A stretch of DNA of 64,000 bases from JBBROS01 sp965213855 (GCA_965213855.1 CBDCAA010000007.1:1054001-1118000), one strand, 5' to 3'; positions 27,944-37,124 are shown, numbered from the stretch's first letter. A program made the numbers and translations. Notes: a model not told the origin generated them from the sequence alone.

Positions 27944-29386
27944 ATGATCAGCACCGACCCTTTCACCTCCTATGACGCCGGGCCCTATTTTTGCGAACTG
28001 ACGACGGGCGGCAACGCGGACGCCTCGGCAGCCCATGTGCGTGCCCGGATTGCCGCCATCGGGCTCGATACTCTGCGCAGCCGCGCGCGAATGGCCGAGG
28101 ACGACCTGGTCAATCTCGGCATCACCTTCACCGTCTATTCCGAAGCGACCGCCATCGACCGGATCCTGCCGTTCGACTGTATCCCGCGCATCATCGGCGC
28201 CCAGGAATGGGCGATGCTCGAGGCCGGGGTCACGCAGCGGGTCCAGGCGATCAACCTGTTCCTGGAGGACATTTACAACGCCCGGCGGATCGTCAAGGAC
28301 GGCATCGTGCCGGCCAAGCTGATTTACCAGAACAGCAATTACCGCCCCGAGATGGAGGGCTTCCCGGTCCGCTTCGGCACCTATGTCCATATCTGCGGCA
28401 CCGACCTGGTCCGTGACCAGCAGGGCGTGTTCCGCGTGCTGGAGGACAATGCCCGCACGCCGTCCGGCGTGTCCTACGTGGTCGAAAACCGGCACGTGAT
28501 GCTGCGGACCTTTCCCGACCTGGTCGCGAGCATGAACCTTCGCCCGGTCGACGATTACGGCCGCCGGCTTCGCCAGGCGATGAACGACATCGCACCCGAG
28601 GGCATCGCGGACCCGTCGGTCGTGCTGCTCTCGCCTGGGATCTATAACTCGGCGTATTTCGAGCATGTGTTCCTGGCGCGCGAAATGGGCGTGCCGCTCG
28701 TGGAGGGTGCGGACCTCACCGTGGAGGACGACCGCGTGTGGATGCGGACGACGGCCGGGCTGCGCCGGGTCCATACGATCTATCGCCGGATCAGCGACGA
28801 TTTCCTGGATCCCGCCGTGTTCCGGCCGGAGAGCACGCTGGGCGTGCGCGGGCTGATCGGGGCGTGGCGGCGCGGCCACGTGACGCTGGCCAACGCGGTG
28901 GGCACCGGAGTGGCGGACGACAAGGCGATCTATGCCTACATGCCGCGGATCATCAAATACTACCTGGACCAGGACCCAATCCTGTCCAACGTCGAGACGT
29001 TCATCTGCGGCGAGAGGGAAGGGCTGGAGCATACGCTCGCCAACCTCGAGTCGCTTGTCGTCAAGCCGGTTGGCGAAAGCGGCGGCTACGGCATCACCGT
29101 GGGTCCGCGCGCCAGCAGGGCCGAGTTGGAGACGGCGCGCGCCGCCCTGCTCGCCGATCCCGGCAACTGGATCAGCCAGCCAATGATCGGCCTTTCCGTC
29201 GCCCCCACCCTCACGCCGGACGGCCTGCGGCCCCGGCACCTGGACCTGCGGCCATTCGCCATCACCGGACGGGACACGTGGGTGTTGCCGGGCGGCCTCA
29301 CCCGGGTCGCGCTGAAGGAGGGCAGCATCATCGTCAACTCCTCCCAGGGGGGCGGCTCGAAGGACACCTGGGTGCTCGCCGAATGA
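27944..29386 (+). CDS. circularly permuted ATP-grasp protein
   Basis: A 480-residue circularly permuted ATP-grasp protein (former DUF404/DUF407). Characteristic segments are FTVYSEATAIDRILPFDCIPR near residue 60, VLEDNARTPSGVSYVVENR near residue 170, and the C-terminal KPVGESGGYGITVGP and INSSQGGGSKDTWVL-like stretch. The family is expected to form amide bonds with ATP, and such genes almost always pair with an alpha-E protein as here. Substrate unknown. Confidence 0.9.
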   Translation: MISTDPFTSYDAGPYFCELTTGGNADASAAHVRARIAAIGLDTLRSRARMAEDDLVNLGITFTVYSEATAIDRILPFDCIPRIIGAQEWAMLEAGVTQRVQAINLFLEDIYNARRIVKDGIVPAKLIYQNSNYRPEMEGFPVRFGTYVHICGTDLVRDQQGVFRVLEDNARTPSGVSYVVENRHVMLRTFPDLVASMNLRPVDDYGRRLRQAMNDIAPEGIADPSVVLLSPGIYNSAYFEHVFLAREMGVPLVEGADLTVEDDRVWMRTTAGLRRVHTIYRRISDDFLDPAVFRPESTLGVRGLIGAWRRGHVTLANAVGTGVADDKAIYAYMPRIIKYYLDQDPILSNVETFICGEREGLEHTLANLESLVVKPVGESGGYGITVGPRASRAELETARAALLADPGNWISQPMIGLSVAPTLTPDGLRPRHLDLRPFAITGRDTWVLPGGLTRVALKEGSIIVNSSQGGGSKDTWVLAE

Positions 29387-30438
29387 GCCTGCACGACAAC
29401 GCCCTGCTCACGCGCGATGCGGAGGGCCTGTTCTGGATGGCCCGCTACATCGAGCGGGTCGAGAACCTCGCCCGCCTGATCGACGTGACGCAGACGTTCG
29501 AAAGCCCCGGCCACGAGGCCGAGTCCTGGGCGGCGCTGATCGCGATCAACACCGACCAGGACGGGCTGTCGACGCGCGGATTGCAGCCGGACGGTCCCAG
29601 CGTGAAGCGCTTCTACCTGCTCGACCGCGACAACCCGACCAGCATCCCCTACGCGATGGAGGCGGCGCGGACAAACGCGCGCAAGCTGCGGCCGCTCATC
29701 AGCACCGAGATGTGGATGCAGCTGAACGTGTTCCACCGCGACGTCCTGCACATCGACCCGGCCGAGCTCGATGGCGACGCACTCAGCCGGCTGTGCCGCC
29801 GCATCAAGGAAGGGGTGCAGGCGCATACCGGGATCACGGAGGGAACGTTCTTCCGCGACCAGGCCTGGCACTTCTACGAGCTCGGCCGACTGCTGGAGCG
29901 GGCGGACCAGACGACGCGGCTGCTCGACATCAAGTATCACCTGCTGGTCCGCGGGTCCGACGAGGAGCGCCGGCAGGCGGAGCTGACGCAGTGGAATGCC
30001 TTGCTGCGCGCCGTGGCGGGCTATCACGCGTTCCGGCGGGTGGCGCAGCCCGGCTTCGCGCCGGAGGACGTCGTGCTGTTCCTGCTCGGCGACAAGACGT
30101 TCGCGCGCAGCGTCGGGCTTTGCGTGGCGACCGTCACCTGGCACCTGAATACGCTCCGCCGCCGCTATGGCTTACGCGACACCGGCCCCGTGCTCGCCTT
30201 GCTGGAGGAGCCCCGGGGCATGCTGTCCGATTTGTCGCATCTGCCGCAACCTGGACGGCTGCACACGTTCCTCGACCGGTTGCAGACCGAGCTCAACGGC
30301 GTCAGCAACCTGATCGGCACGATGTTCTTCCGCGATTGGCGCCCGTTGCTGGCCCAGGCTGCGGAGCCCGAACCGCCCGGGCAATCGCAATCTCAATCCC
30401 AATCCCAGTCGCAATCGTCGCGTCCCCTGGCGAGCTAG
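29383..30438 (+). CDS. alpha-E domain protein (DUF403)
   Basis: A 351-residue all-helical alpha-E protein that starts in an ATGA overlap with the ATP-grasp gene. N-terminal motif LTRDAEGLFWMARYIERVENLARLID is diagnostic. It is thought to act with the ATP-grasp enzyme in an uncharacterised peptide-modifying system; the transglutaminase-like and proteasome-like partners often seen elsewhere are absent here. The C-terminus carries a Gln/Ser dipeptide run encoded by imperfect CAATCC-type repeats (about 30381-30420). Confidence 0.9.
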   Translation: MSLHDNALLTRDAEGLFWMARYIERVENLARLIDVTQTFESPGHEAESWAALIAINTDQDGLSTRGLQPDGPSVKRFYLLDRDNPTSIPYAMEAARTNARKLRPLISTEMWMQLNVFHRDVLHIDPAELDGDALSRLCRRIKEGVQAHTGITEGTFFRDQAWHFYELGRLLERADQTTRLLDIKYHLLVRGSDEERRQAELTQWNALLRAVAGYHAFRRVAQPGFAPEDVVLFLLGDKTFARSVGLCVATVTWHLNTLRRRYGLRDTGPVLALLEEPRGMLSDLSHLPQPGRLHTFLDRLQTELNGVSNLIGTMFFRDWRPLLAQAAEPEPPGQSQSQSQSQSQSSRPLAS

Positions 30439-30560
30439 GGGCCGTGCTGTGCATCGCGGAACGCTGACGCGAAACCCGGGCGTGACTTCGGTCGAACGGA
30501 CCCCAAGTGAGACGTGCGTCGTTTCGCCATTGGATGATAACCTCGACACAGGATCGACAC

Positions 30561-31484
30561 ATGCTCCTTATCACGCGCCGCGGCTGGGAGATTGCAGAGC
30601 GGGACGCCACCCCCGAGCGGCTCGTCATCGGACGCCGCCGGGCGCTTGCCGCGGCCGCGGCAGGCACGATCGTGGCGCCCGGGCTGGCGCGTGCGCAGGG
30701 CGCGCCGCGCAACGTGGTGTACACGGTCGAACGGTCGATCACGGCTGAGGCCGACTCGACGAACTACAACAACTTCTACGAGTTCGGGACGGACAAGGGC
30801 ATTGCGCGCGCCGCGCAGCGCCTCGTGACCAGCCCGTGGACGATCAGCCTCGAGGGCATGGTCGCGAAACCGCGCAAGATCGACCTCGACGACCTGCTCA
30901 AGCAAGTGCAGATCGAGGAGCGGCTGTACCGGCACCGGTGCGTCGAGGGGTGGGCGATGACGGTGCCCTGGACCGGCTTCCCGCTCAGCGCACTCGTCAA
31001 GCTCGCCGAGCCGACGGCGTCGGCCAAGTATGTCGCGTTCGAGACGCTGAACGATCCGAAGACGATGCCCGGGGTGCGTGGTAGCGCGTTCAACTGGCCG
31101 TACGTCGAGGGGGTGTCGATGCCCGAGGCGACGAACGACCTCGCCTTCCTGGTCACGGGGATGTACGGCAAGAGCCTGCCCAAGCAGGATGGCGCCCCCA
31201 TCCGCTTGGTCCTGCCCTGGAAGTACGGTTTCAAGTCGGCCAAGTCGATCGTGAAGGTGACCTTCACCGACCAGCGGCCGTCGACGTTCTGGGAGGCGTT
31301 GCAGCCGGCGGAATACGGGTTCTGGGCCAACGTCAACCCGGCCGTGCCGCATCCGCGCTGGAGCCAGGCGACCGAGCGGCTGATCGGCAGCGACGAGCGG
31401 GTGCCGACCAAACTCTATAACGGCTATGGCGAGTTCGTCGCGCCGCTGTATTCTGGCCTCGGTAATGAGAGATTGTTCATGTGA
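30561..31484 (+). CDS. msrP: periplasmic protein-methionine-sulfoxide reductase catalytic subunit
   Basis: A 307-residue molybdopterin enzyme of the sulfite-oxidase fold that repairs oxidised methionine in periplasmic proteins. The Tat-type leader has RRRALAAAAAG near residue 25. The molybdenum-ligating Cys127 is in YRHRCVEGWAM, and the NVNPAVPHPRWSQATER and NGYGEFVAPLY segments match the E. coli MsrP C-terminus. Start at 30561 follows AGGA. The gene for the membrane haem partner MsrQ is not next; a small unrelated membrane protein overlaps the stop instead. Confidence 0.94.
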   Translation: MLLITRRGWEIAERDATPERLVIGRRRALAAAAAGTIVAPGLARAQGAPRNVVYTVERSITAEADSTNYNNFYEFGTDKGIARAAQRLVTSPWTISLEGMVAKPRKIDLDDLLKQVQIEERLYRHRCVEGWAMTVPWTGFPLSALVKLAEPTASAKYVAFETLNDPKTMPGVRGSAFNWPYVEGVSMPEATNDLAFLVTGMYGKSLPKQDGAPIRLVLPWKYGFKSAKSIVKVTFTDQRPSTFWEALQPAEYGFWANVNPAVPHPRWSQATERLIGSDERVPTKLYNGYGEFVAPLYSGLGNERLFM

Positions 31485-31777
31485 TGGTGGCACGCGTCTT
31501 CGCGGTTCTCTCGGCCGCGTTCCTGGTCACCGCGGTCGGGCTTGCGGCCTTGACGCCGACGGGCATGTCGCTTGGGCTTGGGCTGGCGACGATCAGCCAG
31601 GCGGCGCTGGGCTGGCTGCAGGCGCATTGTCCCGCCTTCCTGTGGGACGTGCTGTTCGCGCCGTTCCTGCAGCGTCCCGCGTGGCTGCCGCCGGCGTTCA
31701 TCGGGCTGATCTGCGCCGGCTTGGCGCTGACCTTCAACCTCGGCAAGCCCTCTCCGTCACGGCGCCGCCGGAGCTGA
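31484..31777 (+). CDS. small two-helix membrane protein coupled to msrP
   Basis: A 97-residue protein whose ATG overlaps the msrP stop (TGATG). Two hydrophobic helices are visible (about residues 4-24, VFAVLSAAFLVTAVGLAAL, and 67-85, PAFIGLICAGLALTFNL) with a basic C-terminus. It is far too short and lacks the histidines of MsrQ. Possible membrane partner of MsrP or a reduced substitute; that is inference from position only. Its last 44 bases overlap the convergent Nudix gene. Confidence 0.62.
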   Translation: MVARVFAVLSAAFLVTAVGLAALTPTGMSLGLGLATISQAALGWLQAHCPAFLWDVLFAPFLQRPAWLPPAFIGLICAGLALTFNLGKPSPSRRRRS

Positions 31778-32201
31778 CGATGCGCCGGGCGACCTCAATG
31801 ACACGGTGTGCCTCGGACCAGAGCGCATAGGCGCCGAGCGCGGCGAACGGCACGAACTCGGCTGCGCTGACGTCTCCGCCCGCGTGCGGTTCGCCTCCGA
31901 TCCAGGCGCCGGCGAAGTCCAGGATCGTGTAGTGGAACTGCACGCGTCCGGTCTCATCGTGGTGGATGCTGTCGACGTTGGCGGCGAGGGTCAGCGGCCC
32001 TGCGTCCAGGCCGGTCTCTTCGCGCAGCTCTCGCCGGGCCGCGGCCTCGGCCGTCTCGCCCAGCTTTTGCGCGCCGCCCGGCACGGACCATGTTCCGGAG
32101 GCGGGCGGCTTGGCGCGGCGTACGAGCAGGACGGAGTCTCGCTTCAGCAGCACCACGCCGATGCCGACGAGCGGGCGCTCCGGGTATTCGCGCCCGCTCA
32201 C
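31734..32201 (-). CDS. Nudix hydrolase
   Basis: A 155-residue Nudix pyrophosphohydrolase. The Nudix box fits G-x5-E-x7-REUxEExGU: GGAQKLGETAEAAARREL followed by REETGL, with the metal-binding glutamates present. Substrates are nucleoside diphosphate derivatives; the exact one is unknown (the SVPGGAQKLGE form is common in ADP-ribose or 8-oxo-dGTP type members). A GTG at 32201 gives the normal N-terminus; the frame stays open much further upstream but that part overlaps the TRAP gene and looks non-coding. Convergent overlap of 44 bp with the small membrane gene. Confidence 0.83.
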   Translation of the reverse strand: MSGREYPERPLVGIGVVLLKRDSVLLVRRAKPPASGTWSVPGGAQKLGETAEAAARRELREETGLDAGPLTLAANVDSIHHDETGRVQFHYTILDFAGAWIGGEPHAGGDVSAAEFVPFAALGAYALWSEAHRVIEVARRIVSSGGAVTERACRG

Positions 32202-32364
32202 GGGTTCTCGCGCATCGGCATTGGACGGGCCCTGCTCGGTCGATTGATGTCTGGGGTAGGTGTCGCGGTCCAGCCGGTCAACTCTCCCCGGGGCGGCTGC
32301 TTGCGTCCCCCGCGAGGCGCCCGTATTGCAAAGGGAAGCATCACAAGAACAACAGGGAGGCCCC

Positions 32365-33408
32365 ATGTCACTCACGCGCCGCACAACGCTTGCGTCGGCC
32401 CTGGCAGTTCCGGCCCTGGCGCTTCCGGCCCTGGCCCTGCCCGCCCTGTGGAGCGGCGCGCAGGCGGCGACCCGCACGTTGAAGATCAGCCACCAGTTCC
32501 CCGGCGGCACGCTGGAGCAGGGAGACTTCCGCGATCGCCTGGCGCGCCGTTTCGCCGCAGAGGTGCAGCAGCGCACCAATGGCGAGCTTGGCTTCGAGAT
32601 CTACCCGGGCTCGTCGCTGATGAAGACGGTGGCGCAATTTTCCGCGCTGCGCCGTGGCGCCCTCGATCTAACCGTCTACCCGCTCGCCTATGCCGGCGGC
32701 GAGGTGCCGGAGGTCAACATCGGCCTCATGCCGTGCCTGGTCACGACCTACGAGCAGGGCATGGCCTGGAAGACGCAGCCGATCGGCGAAGAGCTGACGG
32801 CGCTCCTTGATAAGCGCGGCGTCAAGATCCTTACCTGGGTGTGGCAGGCGGGCGGGACGGCCAGCCGCTCGGTTCCGGTGGTGCAGCCCGACGACGTGAA
32901 AGGCCTCAAGGTCCGCGGCGGCTCGCGGGAGATGGACCTGATGCTCAAGCAGGCTGGCGGCATCATCAGCTCCGTGCCCAGCAACGAGATTTACGCCGCG
33001 ATGCAGACCGGCACGCTCGACGCCGCGGTCACGTCCAGCACGAGCCTGATCTCGTTCCGGCTGGAGGAGATCAGCAAGGCGATCACGTCCGGCAAGAGCG
33101 GCAGCTTCTGGTTCATGTTCGAGCCGCTGCTCATGAGCAAGTCGGTGTTCGAAAGCCTCACGCCGGACCAGCAGAAGGCGATCATCGACGTCGGCGCCGA
33201 GCAGGAGGCGTTCGGGCTCGAGGCGGCGCGGGCCGACGATGACGACCTGGCCCGGGTCTATGCCAAGGTCGGCGTGACCGCGCACGAGATGAACGCGGAC
33301 GCGATCGGCAAGTGGAAGGCGCTCGCGCAGCAGACCGCCTGGAAGGACTTCGCCGACCGCAACGCCGCCTGCGCCGCCTTGCTGAAGTTGGCCGAGCAGG
33401 TGGCATGA
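32365..33408 (+). CDS. TRAP transporter substrate-binding protein (DctP type)
   Basis: A 347-residue periplasmic binding protein of a tripartite ATP-independent transporter. Signal peptide of about 34 residues (cut after GAQAA). The mature chain has the DctP-fold motifs, including the GLKVRGG segment with the arginine that binds carboxylate ligands, and YAAMQTGTLDAAVTSS. AGGGAGG precedes the ATG. ATGA overlap with the small permease subunit that follows. Confidence 0.93.
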   Translation: MSLTRRTTLASALAVPALALPALALPALWSGAQAATRTLKISHQFPGGTLEQGDFRDRLARRFAAEVQQRTNGELGFEIYPGSSLMKTVAQFSALRRGALDLTVYPLAYAGGEVPEVNIGLMPCLVTTYEQGMAWKTQPIGEELTALLDKRGVKILTWVWQAGGTASRSVPVVQPDDVKGLKVRGGSREMDLMLKQAGGIISSVPSNEIYAAMQTGTLDAAVTSSTSLISFRLEEISKAITSGKSGSFWFMFEPLLMSKSVFESLTPDQQKAIIDVGAEQEAFGLEAARADDDDLARVYAKVGVTAHEMNADAIGKWKALAQQTAWKDFADRNAACAALLKLAEQVA

Positions 33409-33992
33409 GTTCGCACGGGATCGACGCAGCATCTGGCGCGATCCCGGTTGCCGACGTGCCCCGGGGCGGCCTGCTGGGCGCGGTCCAGGCGGTCGTTGGC
33501 CTGCTCAACGGCGTGCTGGCCGTGCTGTCGGCGATCGCGATCGCGGCCGCGGGCGCGGTGCTGACGTGGGAGGTCGCGGGCCGATACTTCTTCAGTATCG
33601 CGTCGGATTGGCAGGACGAGCTGAGCACCTTCCTGCTGATCGGCGCCACCTTCGCCTCGGCAGCCTGGGTGCAGGCCCGGCGGGGGCACGTCGGCATCGA
33701 TGCGCTCGGCGCCATCCTGCCCCCCGCCGCCGACCGGGTGCGCCGGTGGCTGGCCGACGTGCTCAGCCTGGCGTTCGTCACGTTCTTCGCCTGGAAAAGC
33801 TGGACCCTGCTGCTGGAAGCGATCGCGGACGATCAGACGACGCCGTCGGCGTGGGGCCCGCCGCTGTGGATCCCGTATAGCTGCATGGCGGTGGGGATGA
33901 GCTTGCTCGCGGTCCAGCTCTTGCTCCAGGTGCTCGGCTCGCGCCATGGCGACTCTCAGCCCGCCCATCTCGCGCCGTCGCCGCACGGATGA
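33405..33992 (+). CDS. TRAP transporter small permease (DctQ type)
   Basis: A 195-residue protein with four membrane helices, and the family motif DWQDELSTFLLIGATFASAAW. It bridges the binding protein and the large permease. Overlaps both neighbours by four bases (ATGA). Confidence 0.9.
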   Translation: MSSHGIDAASGAIPVADVPRGGLLGAVQAVVGLLNGVLAVLSAIAIAAAGAVLTWEVAGRYFFSIASDWQDELSTFLLIGATFASAAWVQARRGHVGIDALGAILPPAADRVRRWLADVLSLAFVTFFAWKSWTLLLEAIADDQTTPSAWGPPLWIPYSCMAVGMSLLAVQLLLQVLGSRHGDSQPAHLAPSPHG

Positions 33993-35335
33993 ACACGCTG
34001 CAGATCGGCCTTGCCTATGGCGGGGCCACGCTCGTCGCGCTGTTCTCCGGCATGCCGATCGCCTTCGCCCTCGGCGGCGTCGCGACCGTGTTCATGCTGC
34101 TGTTCATGCCCGCCGCCTCGCTCGATACCGTCGCCCAGAACGTCTACGAGGAGCTGGCCAGCATCACCCTGCTGACGATCCCGCTGTTCATCCTCAAAGG
34201 GGCGGCCATCGGCAAGTCACGCGCCGGCAAGGACCTGTACGATGCGCTGCACACCTGGCTGCATCGGGTGCCCGGCGGGCTCGGCGTCGCCGTCGTGCTG
34301 GCTTGCGGCCTGTTCGCCGCCATGGCCGGCAGCTCGCCCGCGACCTGCAGCGCGATCGGCAGCTCCGGCATTCCCGAGATGCGGCGGCGCGGCTACTCGC
34401 CGGGGTTCGCGGCCGGGCTGGTCGCGGCGGGCGGCACGCTCGGCATCCTGCTTCCACCCAGCATCGTGCTGATCCTTTATGCGGTGGCGGCCGAGCAGTC
34501 CCTGGGCCGGCTGTTCTTGGCCGGGATCGGCCCCGGCCTGCTGCTGGTGGCGCTGTTCGCCGGCTATGCCGTGATCCGCTGGCGCCGCGAGTTCGCAAGC
34601 GCCAGCGCAGCCGCCACGGCCGGCGGGGCGCGAAGCGAGATCCTGCGGCAGGACAGCTACAGCTTCGGCCAGAAGCTGGCCGCCCTCCCGCGGGTTGCGC
34701 CGTTCCTGGTGCTGCTGACGGGCGTCATGGTGGCGCTCTATGGCGGCATCGCGACCCCCAGTGAAACCGCCGGGCTCGGCGCGGTGCTTGCGCTGGTGCT
34801 GATCGCAGTCGTTTATGGCGCCTGGCGCCCGGCCGACGTGAAGCCCATCTTCGCCGGTACGCTCGGTGAGAGCGGGATGCTGCTGCTGATCATCGGCATG
34901 AGCCTGCTCTATAGCTACGTCATGAGCTACCTGCACATCAGCCAGGGCGCGGCAGGCTGGATCGTCGGCCTGCATCTGGGCAAGTGGCTGCTGCTGGCGG
35001 CGATCCTGCTGCTAGTCGTCATGCTCGGCTTCTTCCTGCCGCCGGTCTCCATCATCCTGATGACGGCGCCGATCATCCTGCCGCCACTGCGGGAGGCGGG
35101 GTTCGACCTGATCTGGTTCGGCGTGGTCATGGCGGTGGTGATGGAGATGGGGCTGATCCATCCGCCGGTCGGGCTGAACATCTTCGTCATCAACCGGATC
35201 GCGCCGGATATCGGCCTCGGCCCCATCATCCGCGGCACGATCCCGTTCGTGGCGCTCATGGCGGTCGCCGTCGTGATCCTGTCCGCGTTGCCGGGCATCG
35301 CCATGGCGCTGCCCAATCTCGTCTACGGGCGTTAA
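33989..35335 (+). CDS. TRAP transporter large permease (DctM type)
   Basis: A 448-residue membrane protein with about 12 helices that forms the Na+- or H+-coupled transport channel for an organic acid. Family motifs: LLTIPLFILKGAAIGKS near residue 65, GSSPATCSAIGS near residue 112, and the C-terminal MGLIHPPVGLNIFVIN. Last gene of the dctPQM-type operon; its stop overlaps that of the convergent esterase by four bases. Confidence 0.94.
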   Translation: MNTLQIGLAYGGATLVALFSGMPIAFALGGVATVFMLLFMPAASLDTVAQNVYEELASITLLTIPLFILKGAAIGKSRAGKDLYDALHTWLHRVPGGLGVAVVLACGLFAAMAGSSPATCSAIGSSGIPEMRRRGYSPGFAAGLVAAGGTLGILLPPSIVLILYAVAAEQSLGRLFLAGIGPGLLLVALFAGYAVIRWRREFASASAAATAGGARSEILRQDSYSFGQKLAALPRVAPFLVLLTGVMVALYGGIATPSETAGLGAVLALVLIAVVYGAWRPADVKPIFAGTLGESGMLLLIIGMSLLYSYVMSYLHISQGAAGWIVGLHLGKWLLLAAILLLVVMLGFFLPPVSIILMTAPIILPPLREAGFDLIWFGVVMAVVMEMGLIHPPVGLNIFVINRIAPDIGLGPIIRGTIPFVALMAVAVVILSALPGIAMALPNLVYGR

Positions 35336-36195
35336 CCGGCCGGGGTGGCGTGGGCGGGGCCGTGGCGATCGATAAATCGCCAGACGTCGTCAAGGACCGG
35401 CGCCCGGCTTTGGAACAGCGGCGCGAAGGCGGTAATCAGCCCGATATGGCCGATGCCCGGGTAGAGCCGGCTTTCGACCGAGCCGCCCGCCGCCGTCACG
35501 TGCGCGGCCAGGCTCTCGGTGTTCTTTGGCCGAACTGTCGTGTCGTCGGTGCCGGCCAGCAGCAACAAGGGCGGGTTGTGGCCGTCGACGTAATGCACCG
35601 GCTGGCTGAGCGGACCGTCATCGACGGAGGCGAAGACCGGGATCACGTCTGCGCCGGTGATCGGCAGGAAATCGTAGGGCCCGGCCAGGCCGACGACGCC
35701 CGCCAGACGCGCCCGGTCGGTGCCGGCCTTGGCCAGGAACGCCGGGTCGAGCGCCAGCATCGCCGCGTTGTAGGCGCCGGCGGAGTGCCCGACCACGAAG
35801 ACCTGCCGCGGATCGGCACCGAGCGATGCTGCGTGGGCGAGCGCCCAGGCGACCGCGTCCGCATTGTCCTGGACGAAACCCGGGAACTCGACGGCGGGAT
35901 AAAGACGGTAGTTCGGCACCACGACGACGGCGCCCCGGGCGGCGAGGGGCAACGCCACGAACGGGTAGAGCGACTTGTCGCCGCTGCGCCAGCCGCCGCC
36001 GAACAGGAACACCACCAGCGGCCCGCGCGGTTGTGCCGGGCGGTAGATGTCCAGCACGTGGTCGGGCCCTGGTTCGTACGCGACGTCGTGCGTCACCATC
36101 GCCCCGTCGTCCGGGACGGTCGCGTTCAGCAGCGCCGCCGGGCTGCACCCCGCCACCGCGGCCGCAACCAGCGCCGCCCAAACCTTCAGCCCCAT
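35332..36195 (-). CDS. alpha/beta hydrolase lipoprotein (esterase)
   Basis: A 287-residue carboxylesterase/lipase-like hydrolase. A lipoprotein signal ends in the lipobox VAGC (Cys17), so it is probably membrane-anchored. The oxyanion motif FLFGGGW and the nucleophile elbow GHSAG are present, and GIGHIGL near residue 255 supplies the catalytic histidine. Start at 36195 gives the lipobox. It overlaps the end of crcB upstream by ten bases. Confidence 0.87.
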   Translation of the reverse strand: MGLKVWAALVAAAVAGCSPAALLNATVPDDGAMVTHDVAYEPGPDHVLDIYRPAQPRGPLVVFLFGGGWRSGDKSLYPFVALPLAARGAVVVVPNYRLYPAVEFPGFVQDNADAVAWALAHAASLGADPRQVFVVGHSAGAYNAAMLALDPAFLAKAGTDRARLAGVVGLAGPYDFLPITGADVIPVFASVDDGPLSQPVHYVDGHNPPLLLLAGTDDTTVRPKNTESLAAHVTAAGGSVESRLYPGIGHIGLITAFAPLFQSRAPVLDDVWRFIDRHGPAHATPAG

Positions 36196-36563
36196 TCCAT
36201 GGTCCCCAACGCCCAGCCCGCCCAGACCGAGAGCAGGCACATTCCGAGCGACAGCCCCGCGTAGGCCATTGCCGCCGGCATCCGCCCGGCCTGCAGCAGG
36301 TCGAGCGTCTGCAGGCTGAACGCCGAGAATGTGGTGAAGCCGCCGCAGATGCCCACCATCACGAAAGCGCGGTAGGCCGCATGCTCGCGTTCGTTCGTCG
36401 CCGCGGCCGCGGTGCCGATCACCATGCTGCCGACGACGTTGATCAGCAGCGTGCCCCAGGGAAACGAGGAGCCCAGCAGCCGTGCCACGCCGATCCCGGC
36501 CCAGTAGCGCGCCAATCCGCCCAGCGCGCTGCCGAACGCGACCAGGAGTGAGAGTTGGGTCAA
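36186..36563 (-). CDS. crcB: fluoride ion channel CrcB (Fluc)
   Basis: A 125-residue four-helix fluoride exporter. Fluc motifs: GSALGGLARYW at the N-terminus, FPWGTLLINVVGSMVIG near residue 40, and GICGGFTTFSAFSLQ near residue 75. Acts as a dual-topology dimer in the inner membrane. The TTG at 36563 gives the standard family N-terminus; a TTG at 36590 is also in frame. No fluoride riboswitch is recognisable upstream. Confidence 0.92.
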   Translation of the reverse strand: MTQLSLLVAFGSALGGLARYWAGIGVARLLGSSFPWGTLLINVVGSMVIGTAAAATNEREHAAYRAFVMVGICGGFTTFSAFSLQTLDLLQAGRMPAAMAYAGLSLGMCLLSVWAGWALGTMEWG

Positions 36564-36634
36564 TGGCGTGACCTGGTCCGGGCCGGCCAAGGCAGCCGAC
36601 CGGGCTTGCCGGCGAGGGAGCGGGGCTTGGTCAT
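36560..36634 (-). CDS. possible 24-aa leader ORF overlapping crcB
   Basis: A 24-residue basic peptide ORF (MTKPRSLAGKPGRLPWPART...) with AAGGA 6 bases before its ATG. Its TGA overlaps the proposed TTG start of crcB (TTGA). A 17-residue ORF (36631-36684) in turn overlaps its ATG. Whether either peptide is made is unknown. Confidence 0.3.
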   Translation of the reverse strand: MTKPRSLAGKPGRLPWPARTRSRH

Positions 36635-37124
36635 GATCGTCCTTCGCGCACCTGGCGGGCCGCGTCGAGTGCCTTGGCCTGCATGGTGCCGCACTTCCCG
36701 GTTGGCAGACCGTGCCGTCAGGAAAGGACAGGAAAAGTAAGCGAGCCCGTGAGGGGCCGGGCTTGAGGTCATGGGCCAGCTTGGACGGGTGCGGCCGGGC
36801 GGAAACGAGGTCCTAGTCGGCCGGGTTCTGCCAGCCGCATCGTCAGTCGATCGACAGGGTTGCGTACTATCGCAAAACGAATCCATGCACAGCGCGATAG
36901 CAAGGAGCGTGCCTGCCGAGAAAACGATGTTGCACAAACTTACAGCGTGCCCTTCTCGGCACGATAGAGACATGCGGCTACTCAGTGATGGGCGATAGAC
37001 AACCTGCTTACGAGCAAAGTCTAGCGCCAGTAAGACATTCTCAAAATTGAAGTCGCCTGGACTAGAGATTGACGATGTCTTGCCGGACAGCGACGCTCTA
37101 CTCACGACCCGATAGGCGCGTGGT
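36591..37124. other. mostly non-coding boundary of the accessory island
   Basis: Apart from the tiny leader ORFs, no supported gene. G+C falls visibly from about 36850 on. A perfect nine-base inverted repeat, TGCCGAGAA (36914-36922) and TTCTCGGCA (36953-36961), spans a 30-base AT-richer loop. This is where core gene order gives way to fragmented genes. Confidence 0.55.

Noticed and set aside
30381..30420. CAATCC microsatellite as a regulatory repeat
   Set aside because: It is in frame inside the alpha-E gene and encodes a Gln/Ser tail.
32202..32579. Upstream extension of the Nudix gene
   Set aside because: Overlaps the TRAP binding-protein promoter and start; sequence is low-complexity and lies outside the Nudix fold.
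36564..36740. Fluoride riboswitch ahead of crcB
   Set aside because: The conserved crcB-motif sequence elements could not be found in either strand.
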